This document shows, one piece after another, positions 49,150 to 57,762 of a stretch of DNA of 64,000 nucleotides (position 1 is the stretch's first letter; the number at the start of each line of letters is the position of its first letter). The DNA comes from Deltaproteobacteria bacterium CSP1-8 (GTDB lineage Bacteria; Desulfobacterota; Deferrimicrobia; Deferrimicrobiales; Deferrimicrobiaceae): NCBI GenBank assembly GCA_001443455.1, contig LDXO01000007.1, positions 1 through 64,000 of the forward strand. Reading direction: 5' to 3'. The notes under the pieces were generated by a model, which was given only the letters and a program-made list of their open reading frames with translations, was not told where the DNA came from and did not search any database. Position numbers and translations under genes: made by a program.

Positions 49150-49700
49150 GGCAAACTCCCCATTTCGCTATCCGGCGACGGAACAAGCTGGTCAACCCGA
49201 GGCTCCAGGGAGGGGTGGCGATCCAGATCGCCGCCATCGTCCTCGTCGCCGGGTCGCTGGTTGCGCTGCTCCTGTTCCGTGACATCCGGCAGGCGCTTTG
49301 GGACGCCTCCTACAGCGGCCACTTCGGGTTTTCGACGCCCTTCCGGATCGTGAACGGAATCCTGGTCCGGCGGCTTCTTGTCCTGTTCGCCCTCGTCTTC
49401 GCGGGAGGATCGCTCGCGTTTCTGTGGTACGTTCGCAGGGTCCGGAGGGGGATCTTCCGGCTGGTGGAGGCGTTCCAGGCTTCCGGGGAGGGGGACCTCT
49501 CCTCCCCGGCGGATGCCCGGGGGCCGGGGGGGATCATCGATGTCGGGAAGGCAATCGACGACGTCCGGTCCCACACCCTCGCTCGTATCGGAGAAGTCCG
49601 GGGGGCGGTGGAAGCCATGCGGGCGTCCGCCCTGCCGGAAGAGGAGTTCACCAGGCGATGGGAAACGCTCAAGGGGAAGATCGAGAGGATCATCCCGTGA
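49146..49700 (+). CDS. HAMP-like two-helix membrane protein 1
   Basis: A 184-residue protein with membrane helices at about residues 26-45 and 73-95 and a cytoplasmic tail containing a HAMP-like turn (VRRVRRGIFRLVEAFQASGE, GDLSSPADARGPGGI), then a coiled coil. It has no kinase, cyclase or methyl-accepting domain. It starts in the stop codon of the tetraheme cytochrome and ends in the start codon of a second similar protein. A role in sensing or relaying redox state from the cytochrome is plausible but unproven. Confidence 0.65.
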   Translation: MRQTPHFAIRRRNKLVNPRLQGGVAIQIAAIVLVAGSLVALLLFRDIRQALWDASYSGHFGFSTPFRIVNGILVRRLLVLFALVFAGGSLAFLWYVRRVRRGIFRLVEAFQASGEGDLSSPADARGPGGIIDVGKAIDDVRSHTLARIGEVRGAVEAMRASALPEEEFTRRWETLKGKIERIIP

Positions 49701-50254
49701 ACCCGACGAGATGGGGGAAGACCAGCCCGGCCAGGAGTGTCTCTTTCTGGGGAAGGTTCCTTCTTTTCTGGCTGGTGATTTCCGGATTGGGAACGCTTTC
49801 CCTGTTTCTTTTCCTTTTCCGGTTTTTCTCGTCTCCTCTCACGGGCGGGTACGGCGCATCGTTTTACGCCCTGCGACACCTGGCGGAGATCCTGCCTTCC
49901 GTCGTCGCCCTTTCCATGCTGGCCTACGTCCTCCTCGTCGGCGGGGGCGCGGCCCTGCTCTGCATCGCCTTGATCCACAGGATCGCCGGCCCGATCTTCC
50001 GGCTGGAGAGGGCTCTGGAGAACTGCCTCGACGGGGAGCCGGTCAAGCCGTTCTTTCTCCGCCACGGCGATCTGGTTCAGGAGCTCGCCTCGGCGTTCAA
50101 CGGGTTCGTGGGCCGGCTGCGGGAGGACCGGCAGAGGTGGACGAGTGTCATGGAGAACGCGGATCGCCTTTGCCTTCAGGAGCGGGAGACGTGTCGCGTC
50201 GAAATGGAAAGGGCCCTGGCCGAGCTGGACACTCTCCTTTCCCGGTACCGCTAA
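49697..50254 (+). CDS. HAMP-like two-helix membrane protein 2
   Basis: A 185-residue protein with a GTG start overlapping the previous stop, membrane helices at about residues 20-45 and 70-97, and a HAMP-like cytoplasmic segment beginning HRIAGPIFRLERALENCLDG. IAGP-hinge and E in the first HAMP helix match the P-x-x-x-L-E pattern. The C-terminus is a coiled coil. With its neighbour it could form a heterodimeric sensor whose output is protein binding rather than enzyme activity. Confidence 0.65.
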   Translation: MNPTRWGKTSPARSVSFWGRFLLFWLVISGLGTLSLFLFLFRFFSSPLTGGYGASFYALRHLAEILPSVVALSMLAYVLLVGGGAALLCIALIHRIAGPIFRLERALENCLDGEPVKPFFLRHGDLVQELASAFNGFVGRLREDRQRWTSVMENADRLCLQERETCRVEMERALAELDTLLSRYR

Positions 50255-50398
50255 ACGGGTCCACCGGCCCCGATCGCATGGCTGCGAAAGAGCCATTGGC
50301 GAAGGGGGAAGTTATCGACTTGTCCGATCGGCGGATTTTTGCGAAGATAGGGGAAAAGAAGCGGGAATGGGCGGAATATCCTCGAAGGAGGTCGGCAT

Positions 50399-50803
50399 AT
50401 GAATGCGATCCGCAAGGCGGGCTGGTTTCTCTCATTGGCTTTGATGATGGCGTGCTGGATGGGAGTGCTCGGGTCGATCCGGGGGGAGGCACTGGCAGGC
50501 GTCATCCCGTCCCGCGGGACGGACGGCGCGGCGGTCCGGGACGCCGACATCGGGAGGCTCCAGGCATTGTTGGAAAAGAAGATCGTCCTCCAGAAGCTCA
50601 CGGACTACGGGGTTTCCTCGGAGGAGGCGATGGCCAAGATCCGCGCCATGACCGACAGGGATCTGCACCGCCTGGCCTCTCTCACCGACAGGGCTGCCGA
50701 AGGGGCGGATGACGCGCTCGGGTTCCTGATCGGAGCGGCGATCCTGATCATCCTCATCATCGTGATCGTCAAGCTGATGAACAAGGAGATCGTCATCCGC
50801 TGA
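50399..50803 (+). CDS. PA2779-like small membrane protein
   Basis: The 134-residue protein has a signal peptide or anchor (FLSLALMMACWMGVLGSI), a periplasmic helical part with LEKKIVLQKLTDYGVSSEEAMAKI and MTDRDLHRLA, and a C-terminal membrane helix (FLIGAAILIILIIVIVKLM). The two-helix topology with a Y-G-x-S-x-E-E-A motif matches the PA2779 family of unknown function. It precedes a C39-like peptidase lipoprotein, as in pseudomonads. AAGGAGG stands before the ATG. Confidence 0.7.
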   Translation: MNAIRKAGWFLSLALMMACWMGVLGSIRGEALAGVIPSRGTDGAAVRDADIGRLQALLEKKIVLQKLTDYGVSSEEAMAKIRAMTDRDLHRLASLTDRAAEGADDALGFLIGAAILIILIIVIVKLMNKEIVIR

Positions 50804-50805
50804 AC

Positions 50806-51396
50806 ATGACGGGGAGAGCCATTCTGGGCGCCGTCCTGATCGCAGGCGGCGCCCTTTTCGTTCCGGGGGGGTGCTCGCGGGATACCGGGATCCGGGGGTG
50901 GGGAGCCTCTGCCCCGGGGACGGCGGCAAGCGTCCCGGCGCTCGGTTCGACCGTGATCCCGGAAGTTCCCTTCCTGCCGCAGGAAGAGGACACCTGCGGC
51001 CCCTCATCGCTCGCGATGCTTCTTCGGTTTCACGGGAAGGAAGCACGAACCGGGGAGATCGCACGGGAAACGAGGACCGCGGGGCTCCGGGGAACGCTCA
51101 TCACCGACCTGGCGGAGGCCGCGAGGAAGCGGGGGTTCGAGGCGGAGGTCGTGGACCTCGATCTTCCACGCCTGCGGGAAAAGATTTCGGAAGGAATCCC
51201 CGTGATCCTGCTGGTGGACCTGGGGACCTGGATCTATAGCCGCCCGCACTACCTGCTGGCCTTCGGCGTGACTTCCGAAGGGGTGGTGGCCCACTCGGGG
51301 AGGGAAGAGAGGAAAGTGATTCCCTTCTCCACGCTGGACGCGCAGTGGGCGAAGATGGGGCGGCTGGCGATCGTCGTGAGAAGGGGGGCTTCTTGA
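50806..51396 (+). CDS. PA2778-like C39-type peptidase lipoprotein
   Basis: The 196-residue product has a lipoprotein signal (lipobox P-G-G-C at about residue 23) and a papain-like C39 fold with the catalytic cysteine in EEDTCGPSSLAMLLRFHG, the histidine in SRPHYLLAFGV and VAHSGREER following. Homologs in Pseudomonas also carry a C-terminal TPR that is absent here. It starts two bases after the PA2779-like stop, so the pair acts together, perhaps in maturation of an envelope component. The substrate is unknown. Confidence 0.78.
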   Translation: MTGRAILGAVLIAGGALFVPGGCSRDTGIRGWGASAPGTAASVPALGSTVIPEVPFLPQEEDTCGPSSLAMLLRFHGKEARTGEIARETRTAGLRGTLITDLAEAARKRGFEAEVVDLDLPRLREKISEGIPVILLVDLGTWIYSRPHYLLAFGVTSEGVVAHSGREERKVIPFSTLDAQWAKMGRLAIVVRRGAS

Positions 51397-51404
51397 CGGG
51401 AAGG

Positions 51405-52010
51405 ACCCTGGCTCGCCGGCCTCCAGAGATCCATTCCCTCAGATCCCGGCATTCGAGGGCCGCTGCATCCGCGCCGGCTTCGTTGCCCGCCCTCACCGTA
51501 CCGCGGCGGGTACGCCTCGGCCGGGCGCCTCGCCGGACGGGGCGCATCGACCCTCTCGGTGCACGGCCTCTTCAGGAACGGACCTCTGGATGCCGGGGGG
51601 CTCCGTTATCAAACGGTCGCAATCTTCGCCCGCTCGCTGCCGTTCCGCTCGCCGCAAACCTAACCTCGCTCCACAGGCCGCTTCGTGGGACCCCCCGCAT
51701 CGCCTCGGGTCCCCGGTTGCGTTGCCGCGGTCTGCGGCGGAGCCTGTCCCTGGTGCCCTCGCAACAAGACGCAACCGGGGTTGCGCTGACTCAGAGGGGG
51801 GCCGCTCGCTTCGTCGCAAACGCCCCGGCTTGCGAGGCCCTGATCCGCTCCGCTGCCTTGGAGGGGGTCTTCGCTTCGTCGCTCGACGTGCGATACACCC
51901 GCACGTCTGCGCTCGCCCTTCCTCCCCGAAAAGCTCCGCTCACACCCCTCCTGCGGCTGCTGCGCGCTGTCGACCTCGCCAACGGGGGGGCAGGGGCCGG
52001 CTCCCCTCCT
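51405..52010. repeat. R1-R2-R3 mosaic repeat block
   Basis: R1 (51405-51598) is nearly identical to 23235-23425; R2 (about 51600-51720) contains CGCCCGCTCGCTGCCGTTCC and CCTCGCTCCACAGGCCGC; R3 (about 51805-51970) contains CTGCCTTGGAGGGGGTCTTC and CGATACACCCGCACGTCTGC, shared with 54.6 kb. Open frames here have no start signals and no domain. No gene called between 51397 and 52103. Confidence 0.75.
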
Positions 52011-52103
52011 TGAGGAGGGACTTACGCGATGGGGACCCGGAGGGGGCCATGGGGGAGGGGGGCCCTTACCCGTCGATGGTTCCTCCGGTAGAATCGAGGG
52101 GAG

Positions 52104-54341
52104 ATGGATACCCTTTACGCACTCCCCCTGTTCGTGGAAGTGGCGGTGCCCCTTCCGATCGACCATCCTTTCACCTATCGCGTTCCGTTGGGACAGCAGG
52201 CGCGCGCGCAGGTCGGCGTCCGCGTTCTGGTTCCGTTCGGGCGCCGAAAGGTCACCGGGCTGATTACCGCGCTTGCGGACGGTTCTTCCCTGGGAGAACG
52301 GGAGGCCCGGGAGGTCCTCGCGTTTCTGGACGACGAGCCGTACGTCTCCCCCGCACACCTCGCATTTCTTTCCGCCGCAGCCCGTGAGTGCCTGGCCCCC
52401 CTGGGCGAGATGCTGCGGGCGGCGCTCCCCGGGGGTCTCCCGCGTCGGGAGGCACCGGCGTCCCCGAGAACCGAGATGGTATACCGCGCGGCGGACAGCT
52501 CCCCCGATGCATCGTTGACGCCCAAGCAGCGCAAGGTCTACGCGGCCGTTCTCGGGGCGGGGGAGATCTCCTCGCCGGACCTGTCGGCGCTCGTCCCCGG
52601 AGGGTCGGAGGTCGCCCGAAGGCTCGCCGCGAAGGGGATCCTTGCCGGTTCGGTGCGGGAGAAGTCCCAACCGCTTTCCGCCCCTCGTCTGTTCGACGCC
52701 ACCGGGGTGCTCGTCCCCACTTCCCACCAGGAGGCGGCCCTTGCGAGGACCGGCGTAGCCATCGCGTCCGGCGGGTTCGCCGCCTTCGTTCTCCACGGGA
52801 TCACCGGGTCGGGGAAGACCGAGGTGTACCTGAGGGCGATCGAGCAGGCCCGGCTCACCGGGAGACAGACGGTGTACCTGGTACCCGAGATCGCGCTCAC
52901 CCCGCAGCTTTTGGGCCGTGTCCTGACGCGGTTCGGGGAGGGGGCGGCGGTCCTCCACAGCGGACTCACGCGGGCCGAACGTGCCTTCCAGTGGCGAAGG
53001 ATCCGGGCGGGCGAGGTCTTCCTATGCATCGGGGCGCGCTCCGCCGTGTTCTCGCCCTTTTCGTCCCCGGGGCTGTTCATCGTCGACGAGGAGCACGATT
53101 CGGCCTACAAGCAGGAGGAGGGGGTCCGCTACCAGGCGCGGGACCTTGCCGTAATGCGCGCGAAGATGGAGGGGGCGGTCGTTCTCCTGGGCTCCGCCAC
53201 CCCCTCCGCGGAGTCGATCCACCTCGTCCGGTCGGGGGAAGCGACGCTATTGTCTCTCCCGGAGAGGATCGGTACGCGGCATCTTCCCTCGATCTCTGTC
53301 GTGGACCTGAAGGGCCAGGCGGCGCGCAGGGGCGCGGACCGGTACTTCTCGCCCGAGCTGGAGGACGCGGTCGAGGAGACGCTCTCCCGGGGGGAGAAGG
53401 CGATGCTGTTTCTCAACCGGCGCGGCTATGCGCCGGCCCTGACCTGCCTGGACTGCGGGACGACCGTCCAGTGCCGGAACTGTCAGGTGTCGCTCACCTA
53501 CCACAAGCAGGACGGGGCCCTTCTGTGCCATTACTGCAGCGCGAAGGAGGTTCCTCCCGAGCGATGCGGTGTCTGCGGAGGGCACAAGGTGGCGCAGGTC
53601 GGGATCGGCACGGAGCGGCTGGTCGCGTGGGCCGCCAAGAGGTGGAAGGAGGCCCGGGTTGCGCGGCTCGACTCGGACCTCGGCCGGAAGAAGGGTTTCT
53701 ACGGGGAGGTCCTCTCCCGGATGCAGCGGGGGGAGGTGGACATCCTCGTAGGCACGCAGATCATCGCCAAGGGGCACGACTTCCCCGAGGTGACATTCGT
53801 GGGCGTGCTCCTCGCCGACCAGTCGCTCTCCTTCCCGGATTTCCGGTCGGCGGAGCGGACGTTCCAGATCCTGACCCAGGTGTCGGGGCGAGCGGGGCGG
53901 GGGGACAGGCCCGGGACGGTCATCATCCAGACCCTGTCGCCGGAGCACGTCTGCATCCGGAAGGCGGCCGAGCACGACTTCCACGGGTTCATGGAAGCGG
54001 AACTGGCGGAACGGGAGTCGCTTGGCTACCCGCCGTTCGGCCGCATGCTCCTGTTGCGTTTCTGGGGGCCGAAACTCGAGCGCATCCGGGAGGTCGCCGA
54101 GAGCGTGGCGGAGGCGCTTTCCCGGCCGCTTTCCGAGGCGGGGATCCGGTTGCTGGGTCCAGCGCCGTCTCCCATCGCGCGGGTCAAGAGGAAATACCGC
54201 TACCAGATCCTGCTGAAGATCCCCCCGCGGTTCTCTGTCGGCGCGTTCTTCCCGGAAATTTTTCGCCCCCTGCGCGATATTGTGAAGAAGGCCGGCGTCC
54301 GGATGGAGGCCGATGTCGACCCCTACAACCTCATGGTGTGA
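52104..54341 (+). CDS. priA: primosomal replication restart helicase
   Basis: PriA rebuilds replication forks at branched DNA. The 745-residue protein has the N-terminal 3-prime-end-binding domain, Walker A (GITGSGKTEVY), the DEEH box (VDEEHDSAYK), a zinc-binding insertion with paired cysteines (CLDC, CRNC, CHYC, CGVC), and helicase motifs V and VI (GTQIIAKGHDFPEVT, QVSGRAGRGDRPG). Length is normal. It lies alone between repeat blocks; ATG 52104 has GAGGGGAG upstream. A REP-like element follows its stop after 8 bp. Confidence 0.96.
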   Translation: MDTLYALPLFVEVAVPLPIDHPFTYRVPLGQQARAQVGVRVLVPFGRRKVTGLITALADGSSLGEREAREVLAFLDDEPYVSPAHLAFLSAAARECLAPLGEMLRAALPGGLPRREAPASPRTEMVYRAADSSPDASLTPKQRKVYAAVLGAGEISSPDLSALVPGGSEVARRLAAKGILAGSVREKSQPLSAPRLFDATGVLVPTSHQEAALARTGVAIASGGFAAFVLHGITGSGKTEVYLRAIEQARLTGRQTVYLVPEIALTPQLLGRVLTRFGEGAAVLHSGLTRAERAFQWRRIRAGEVFLCIGARSAVFSPFSSPGLFIVDEEHDSAYKQEEGVRYQARDLAVMRAKMEGAVVLLGSATPSAESIHLVRSGEATLLSLPERIGTRHLPSISVVDLKGQAARRGADRYFSPELEDAVEETLSRGEKAMLFLNRRGYAPALTCLDCGTTVQCRNCQVSLTYHKQDGALLCHYCSAKEVPPERCGVCGGHKVAQVGIGTERLVAWAAKRWKEARVARLDSDLGRKKGFYGEVLSRMQRGEVDILVGTQIIAKGHDFPEVTFVGVLLADQSLSFPDFRSAERTFQILTQVSGRAGRGDRPGTVIIQTLSPEHVCIRKAAEHDFHGFMEAELAERESLGYPPFGRMLLLRFWGPKLERIREVAESVAEALSRPLSEAGIRLLGPAPSPIARVKRKYRYQILLKIPPRFSVGAFFPEIFRPLRDIVKKAGVRMEADVDPYNLMV

Positions 54342-54349
54342 AAAGTTCA

Positions 54350-54372
54350 GGGACGTTCTTAAAACTTTTCAT
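54350..54372 (+). repeat. REP-like element family 2, copy after priA
   Basis: Exact 23-base match to 9009-9031. Here GAAAAGTT (54340-54347) can pair with AACTTTTC (54363-54370) to make an 8-bp stem. Confidence 0.75.
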
Positions 54373-54539
54373 CCCCGCGACCCATAAGCGCGCCGGGAGC
54401 GGCTTTGGCTCCGGGAATCCCGGCTCGCGATCCGCCGGGGGCCTCCCCGGCCGGACACAAAGGGGGCCCCTCCTGCGGCTGCTCCGCGCCAGAGCGCCCT
54501 CACAACGGGGCGCACCACCGAGGCGCCCGCCGCAGGGAT

Positions 54540-55016
54540 TCCGCTCGCTCCGCAAATGCTTTGGATTGCGGGGCCTTAACCCGCTTCGCTGCCTTGGAGG
54601 GGGTCTTCGCTTCGTCGCTCGACGTGCGATGAACCCGCACGTCTGCGCTCCGGCCTCCAGGGGTCCATTCCCGGAAGATCCCGGCATTCGAGGGCCGCTG
54701 CATCCGCTCCGGCTTCGTTGCCCCCCTCACCGTACCGCAGTGGGTACGCTTTGGTCGAGCGCCTCGCCGGAAGCGGCGCATCGACCCTCTCGGTGCACGG
54801 CCTCTTCGGCAACGGACCCCTGGAGGCCGGCCTCACTTCGCCCCCCATCCTGCGGCTGTTGCGCTCTATACCGGGGGACCCGGGGCGACGCGGGGGGTTC
54901 CGCGAAGCGGCCTGTGGAGCGAGGAAGAAATCGCGTCGAGCGGAACCGGCAGCGAGCGGGCGCAGGTCGCGAGCGTAGCGGAAGCCCCCCGCGAGCCAGG
55001 GTCCCCGAGTTTCTCC
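54540..55016. repeat. R3-R1-inverted R2 mosaic repeat block
   Basis: R3 (about 54540-54655) and R1 (about 54656-54835) match 51.8 and 51.4 kb in the same orientation but in reversed order; R2 (about 54850-55016) is inverted (GAAGCGGCCTGTGGAGCGAG, CAGCGAGCGGGCGCAGGTCG). No gene called between 54342 and 55098. Confidence 0.75.
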
Positions 55017-55098
55017 TAGTGCAGAGAGCGCAGGAGTCCGTCGATGGCACGTGATTTGCGCCGCGTCCGGTCAAATACTCCATCAAGGAGGTTAGGCC

Positions 55099-55458
55099 AT
55101 GCGGGTGCATTACATTCTGAATCACGGCGCTGCGCCGGAATCGAAGCTGGCGGACGTGGAAATCCACTTCGAGGAAGGGATCCTTTCCGGACTCAAACTG
55201 GTAGGATGTTCGGTCTGGCGGTCGAAAAAGGGGGAAGGCCCGGCGGTCCTCGTCCCCTCGAGGTCCTACGCCACCGCCGGCGGGATCCGGTATTACGAGC
55301 TTCTGCGCTCTTCGGAAGAGGGGGGAACGGCCGAGGATGCGCGCGGCAAGATCGCCGTCAGGAACTTCCGGCAGTACATCCGTGACGAATATCTGAAGAT
55401 CGCGAATCTTCCGCAGGGGGAGGAAACGAGGAAGGGAAAAACATCTGCCGGGAGGTGA
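55099..55458 (+). CDS. conserved-looking small protein of unknown function
   Basis: The 119-residue cytosolic protein begins MRVHYILNHGAAPESKLADV and has a compact alpha/beta core with LVGCSVWRSKKGEGPAVLVP and SRSYATAGGIRYYELLRSSE. The way it sets a C-S-V-W strand beside a V-P-S-R-S-Y loop recalls SpoVG-like DNA-binding proteins, but this is a weak resemblance. CAAGGAGG precedes the ATG. No neighbour gives a functional clue. Confidence 0.6.
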   Translation: MRVHYILNHGAAPESKLADVEIHFEEGILSGLKLVGCSVWRSKKGEGPAVLVPSRSYATAGGIRYYELLRSSEEGGTAEDARGKIAVRNFRQYIRDEYLKIANLPQGEETRKGKTSAGR

Positions 55459-55575
55459 CGGCCCGTGAAGGGATGCGCGGGGGGAAGCGTCGGCAGCGAG
55501 GAAGGCCGTTCTTCCCTCCCCTCCCCGAAGGGATGCTCGATCCCCGGCGGCCTGCGGGCGGAGACGGGGGCCGGT

Positions 55576-55773
55576 TCAGAAGGGCCTGGGGCCCGGGCGC
55601 TCGACGGCGATGCGGAGCGCCTCCTCCGGTGAGGAGGAATACGCTTTCCTCGCCAGGCGCAACAGGCCGATCATGTTGCCGCCCCTCTCCTTCGCGCGGC
55701 GCTCCACCACCGAACCGATGGGAACTTTCGTCTTCCTGACGTAATCCACCTGATAAACGGTTACGTTTCTCAT
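55576..55773 (-). CDS. small conserved basic protein
   Basis: A 65-residue protein, beginning MRNVTVYQVDYVRKTKVPIG and then VVERRAKERGGNMIGLLRLA. It is basic, with a C-terminal helix (SSSPEEALRIAVE). I recall similar short proteins in Geobacter-like genomes but cannot name a domain. ATG 55773 is preferred; a GTG at 55785 is possible. It is transcribed from an AT-rich region shared with the diheme cytochrome on the other strand. Confidence 0.6.
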   Translation of the reverse strand: MRNVTVYQVDYVRKTKVPIGSVVERRAKERGGNMIGLLRLARKAYSSSPEEALRIAVERPGPRPF

Positions 55774-55920
55774 GAATGACCCCACCGTACCGTTATGTAA
55801 CTAAAAGTAAAACAAAATTCTGAAATAATCAATAGAAAAAACAGGTGTAATTTTTCCCTGGGCCGCCCTACAATCGTTCCTTGCGCTTTTCTTCGAAAGT
55901 TCCGGATCGAGGAGTGACCG
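55774..55920. promoter_or_regulatory. AT-rich divergent promoter region
   Basis: This 147-bp gap between divergent genes contains a clearly AT-rich stretch (about 55795-55860, for example ATGTAACTAAAAGTAAAAC) unlike the surrounding DNA. It is likely to hold promoters for both genes. The plus-strand gene has GAGGAGTGACC before its ATG. Confidence 0.5.
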
Positions 55921-56157
55921 ATGAAGACCAGGGACATCCATTTCCTCATCATGGTGGTCGTTGTCGTCGGATTTCTCGTCATCCTCTCCGTGACGGGGCG
56001 TCAACGGTACCTGACCCGGACGCCGCCCCACCTTTCGGCCGCCTCCGACATGGAGTGCTTCTCCTGCCACGACGAAGGGAAACAGTTCCCGATGACCAAG
56101 GAGCACCCGCTCCGCAAGAAAAACTGCCGCCAGTGCCACCGGTTCGAAAGAGGATAG
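55921..56157 (+). CDS. membrane-anchored diheme c-type cytochrome
   Basis: The 78-residue protein has an uncleaved N-terminal anchor (about residues 7-25: FLIMVVVVVGFLVILSV) and two haem sites, CFSCH and CRQCH, in a short periplasmic part. Small two-haem proteins like this can pass electrons between quinol oxidizing complexes and larger cytochromes. GAGGAG precedes the ATG. The nfo gene begins within its 3-prime end. Confidence 0.78.
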   Translation: MKTRDIHFLIMVVVVVGFLVILSVTGRQRYLTRTPPHLSAASDMECFSCHDEGKQFPMTKEHPLRKKNCRQCHRFERG

Positions 56158-57044
56158 CGGCCGCCCCCGGGACGGCGAAGACCCCTCGCTTCGGAGCGCA
56201 CGTCTCGGTGGCGGGGGGGCTCGCCACCGCCCCGGGCAGGGGTGTGCGGATCGGGGCGGACGTCCTGCAGATCTTCTCCAAGCAGAACACCCGGTGGATG
56301 GGAAAGGCCCTCGGGGAGGAGGAAGCCGGGTCCTTCCGCGAAGAGGGCGCCCGCTCGGGCGTCCGGACGGTCGCCATCCATTGCGCCTACCTGATCAACC
56401 TCGCTTCCGCCAAGGAGGCGGTGAGGACCCGCTCCCTCTACGCGCTGGAGGACGAGGCGGCGCGCGCGGCGATGCTCGGCGTCCCGTATCTCGTCATGCA
56501 CCCCGGTTCGTCCGGGGACGACCCGGAGGAGACGGGGGAAGGGCGGATTACTTCTGCTCTTCGCGCATTTGGCCGGTTTCCCCGGGGGGTGACCCTTCTT
56601 CTGGAAAACACGGCGGGACAGGGAAATTCGATCGGCCGGACGATGGAACAGCTCCGCCGCCTGATCGACGCCTCCGGGGCGCCGCCTGACATAGCGGTCT
56701 GCCTCGACAGCGCGCACCTCTTCGAAGCGGGGTATGATATAGCAGCCGAGAAAGGGTGGGAGAGGCTCCTCGAGGAGATCGCCCGCCACGGGATCTTCCC
56801 GCTCGTACGGATGTGGCATCTGAACGACTCGAAGACGGACCTCGGCAGCCGGGTCGACCGCCATTTCCACATCGGCGAGGGAAAGATCGGGCTTCCGGGA
56901 TTCCGCCGGATTGTGACGCACCCCGCATTCCGGACCCTGCCGATGGTGCTGGAGACGCCCAAGGACGGAGTGGACGAGTTCGAGAAGGACATACAAAACC
57001 TGGCGGCGCTCAGGAACCTCTGCGACGCCGGGGATCGGGAGTAA
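56133..57044 (+). CDS. nfo: endonuclease IV
   Basis: Nfo cuts DNA at abasic sites and removes 3-prime blocking groups in base excision repair. The protein has FGAHVSVAGGLATAPGRGV at the start, HPGSSGDDPEE, LLENTAGQGNSIGRTM, CLDSAHLFEAGYD and the metal-binding HLNDSKTDLGSRVDRHFHIG, all zinc-ligand motifs of the family. The only start before the conserved region is GTG 56133, inside the cytochrome gene, giving 303 residues; non-canonical initiation near 56159 is possible. The family call is sure; the start is not. Confidence 0.9.
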   Translation: MPPVRKRIAAAPGTAKTPRFGAHVSVAGGLATAPGRGVRIGADVLQIFSKQNTRWMGKALGEEEAGSFREEGARSGVRTVAIHCAYLINLASAKEAVRTRSLYALEDEAARAAMLGVPYLVMHPGSSGDDPEETGEGRITSALRAFGRFPRGVTLLLENTAGQGNSIGRTMEQLRRLIDASGAPPDIAVCLDSAHLFEAGYDIAAEKGWERLLEEIARHGIFPLVRMWHLNDSKTDLGSRVDRHFHIGEGKIGLPGFRRIVTHPAFRTLPMVLETPKDGVDEFEKDIQNLAALRNLCDAGDRE

Positions 57045-57049
57045 CGCAG

Positions 57050-57640
57050 ATGGACTACGAGGGGATCAAGGGCCTGGCCAAGCATCACAAGCAGGCCTTC
57101 GGGCGGATCGTGAAGTGCGAAATGTACCAACTGGAAAAGGGGAAGATCCTGGCCCTCACCCGTATGCATGACGACTACCACGACATGAACCTCGCGATCC
57201 TTTTGGACGACTCCTACCGCATCGAGGAGATCGGAGGGAAAATGGACCGGATCCCCTACCCGTGCTGCGAGGAGAAACCGCTTGCCATGCTTTCGGACCT
57301 CACGGGGATCTCCGTCCTCGAGCGGGGGGGCTTGAAGAAGGTGAAGGAACGGATCCCACGGAACGCCGGGTGCAGCCACGTCTACGAGATGATCGAATCG
57401 ACCTTCCGGGCGATCTTCGTCGGCTCGTACAGCATCGTCGACCGGAATTGGAACGGAGTCCTCTCCCTGGACCTGGAGGAGCACCGCCAGCTGGGCCTTG
57501 CGTCACCGATCCTCGCCGACACCTGCTACGCCTTCAACCGGGCGTCGGCCGACGAAGAGATCCTCCAGCGGTCTCGGAGGAAAGTCGAGGAAGCAAAGAA
57601 GAAGATGGAGGCGATCGAGGCGGTCAAGGGAGGGAAGTAG
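57050..57640 (+). CDS. DUF2889-like protein
   Basis: A 196-residue cytosolic protein with RMHDDYHDMNLAILLDDSYR, RIPYPCCEEKPLAML and NAGCSHVYEMIESTFRAIF, a pattern of cysteines and histidine like the DUF2889 family, whose function is unknown. The C-terminus is a charged helix (RSRRKVEEAKKKMEAIEAV). It starts 5 bp after nfo, so it is cotranscribed. A metal-binding site formed by the C and H residues is likely. Confidence 0.6.
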   Translation: MDYEGIKGLAKHHKQAFGRIVKCEMYQLEKGKILALTRMHDDYHDMNLAILLDDSYRIEEIGGKMDRIPYPCCEEKPLAMLSDLTGISVLERGGLKKVKERIPRNAGCSHVYEMIESTFRAIFVGSYSIVDRNWNGVLSLDLEEHRQLGLASPILADTCYAFNRASADEEILQRSRRKVEEAKKKMEAIEAVKGGK

Positions 57641-57762
57641 CCCTCCTCCCGGCCCCGCAGGGAACCTTTTCCGCCGGTCGGGGTTCTCCTATCGCGAGGG
57701 CAAACAGCCCCGGCCGACGCCGCTCGCGCGGCTGTCGAAATCTTCGTAACGCGAGGTGGGTG

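Noticed and set aside
50278-50398. Possible small gene starting MAAKEPLAKGEVIDL between the HAMP-like and PA2779-like genes
   Set aside because: The frame continues for 145 codons through the next gene without a stop where a small protein should end, and no ribosome-binding site precedes it. It may be untranslated leader.
51345-52013. Open frames of 200-265 codons over the R1-R2-R3 block before priA
   Set aside because: Repeat DNA with arginine- and serine-rich frames on both strands; no conserved protein feature.
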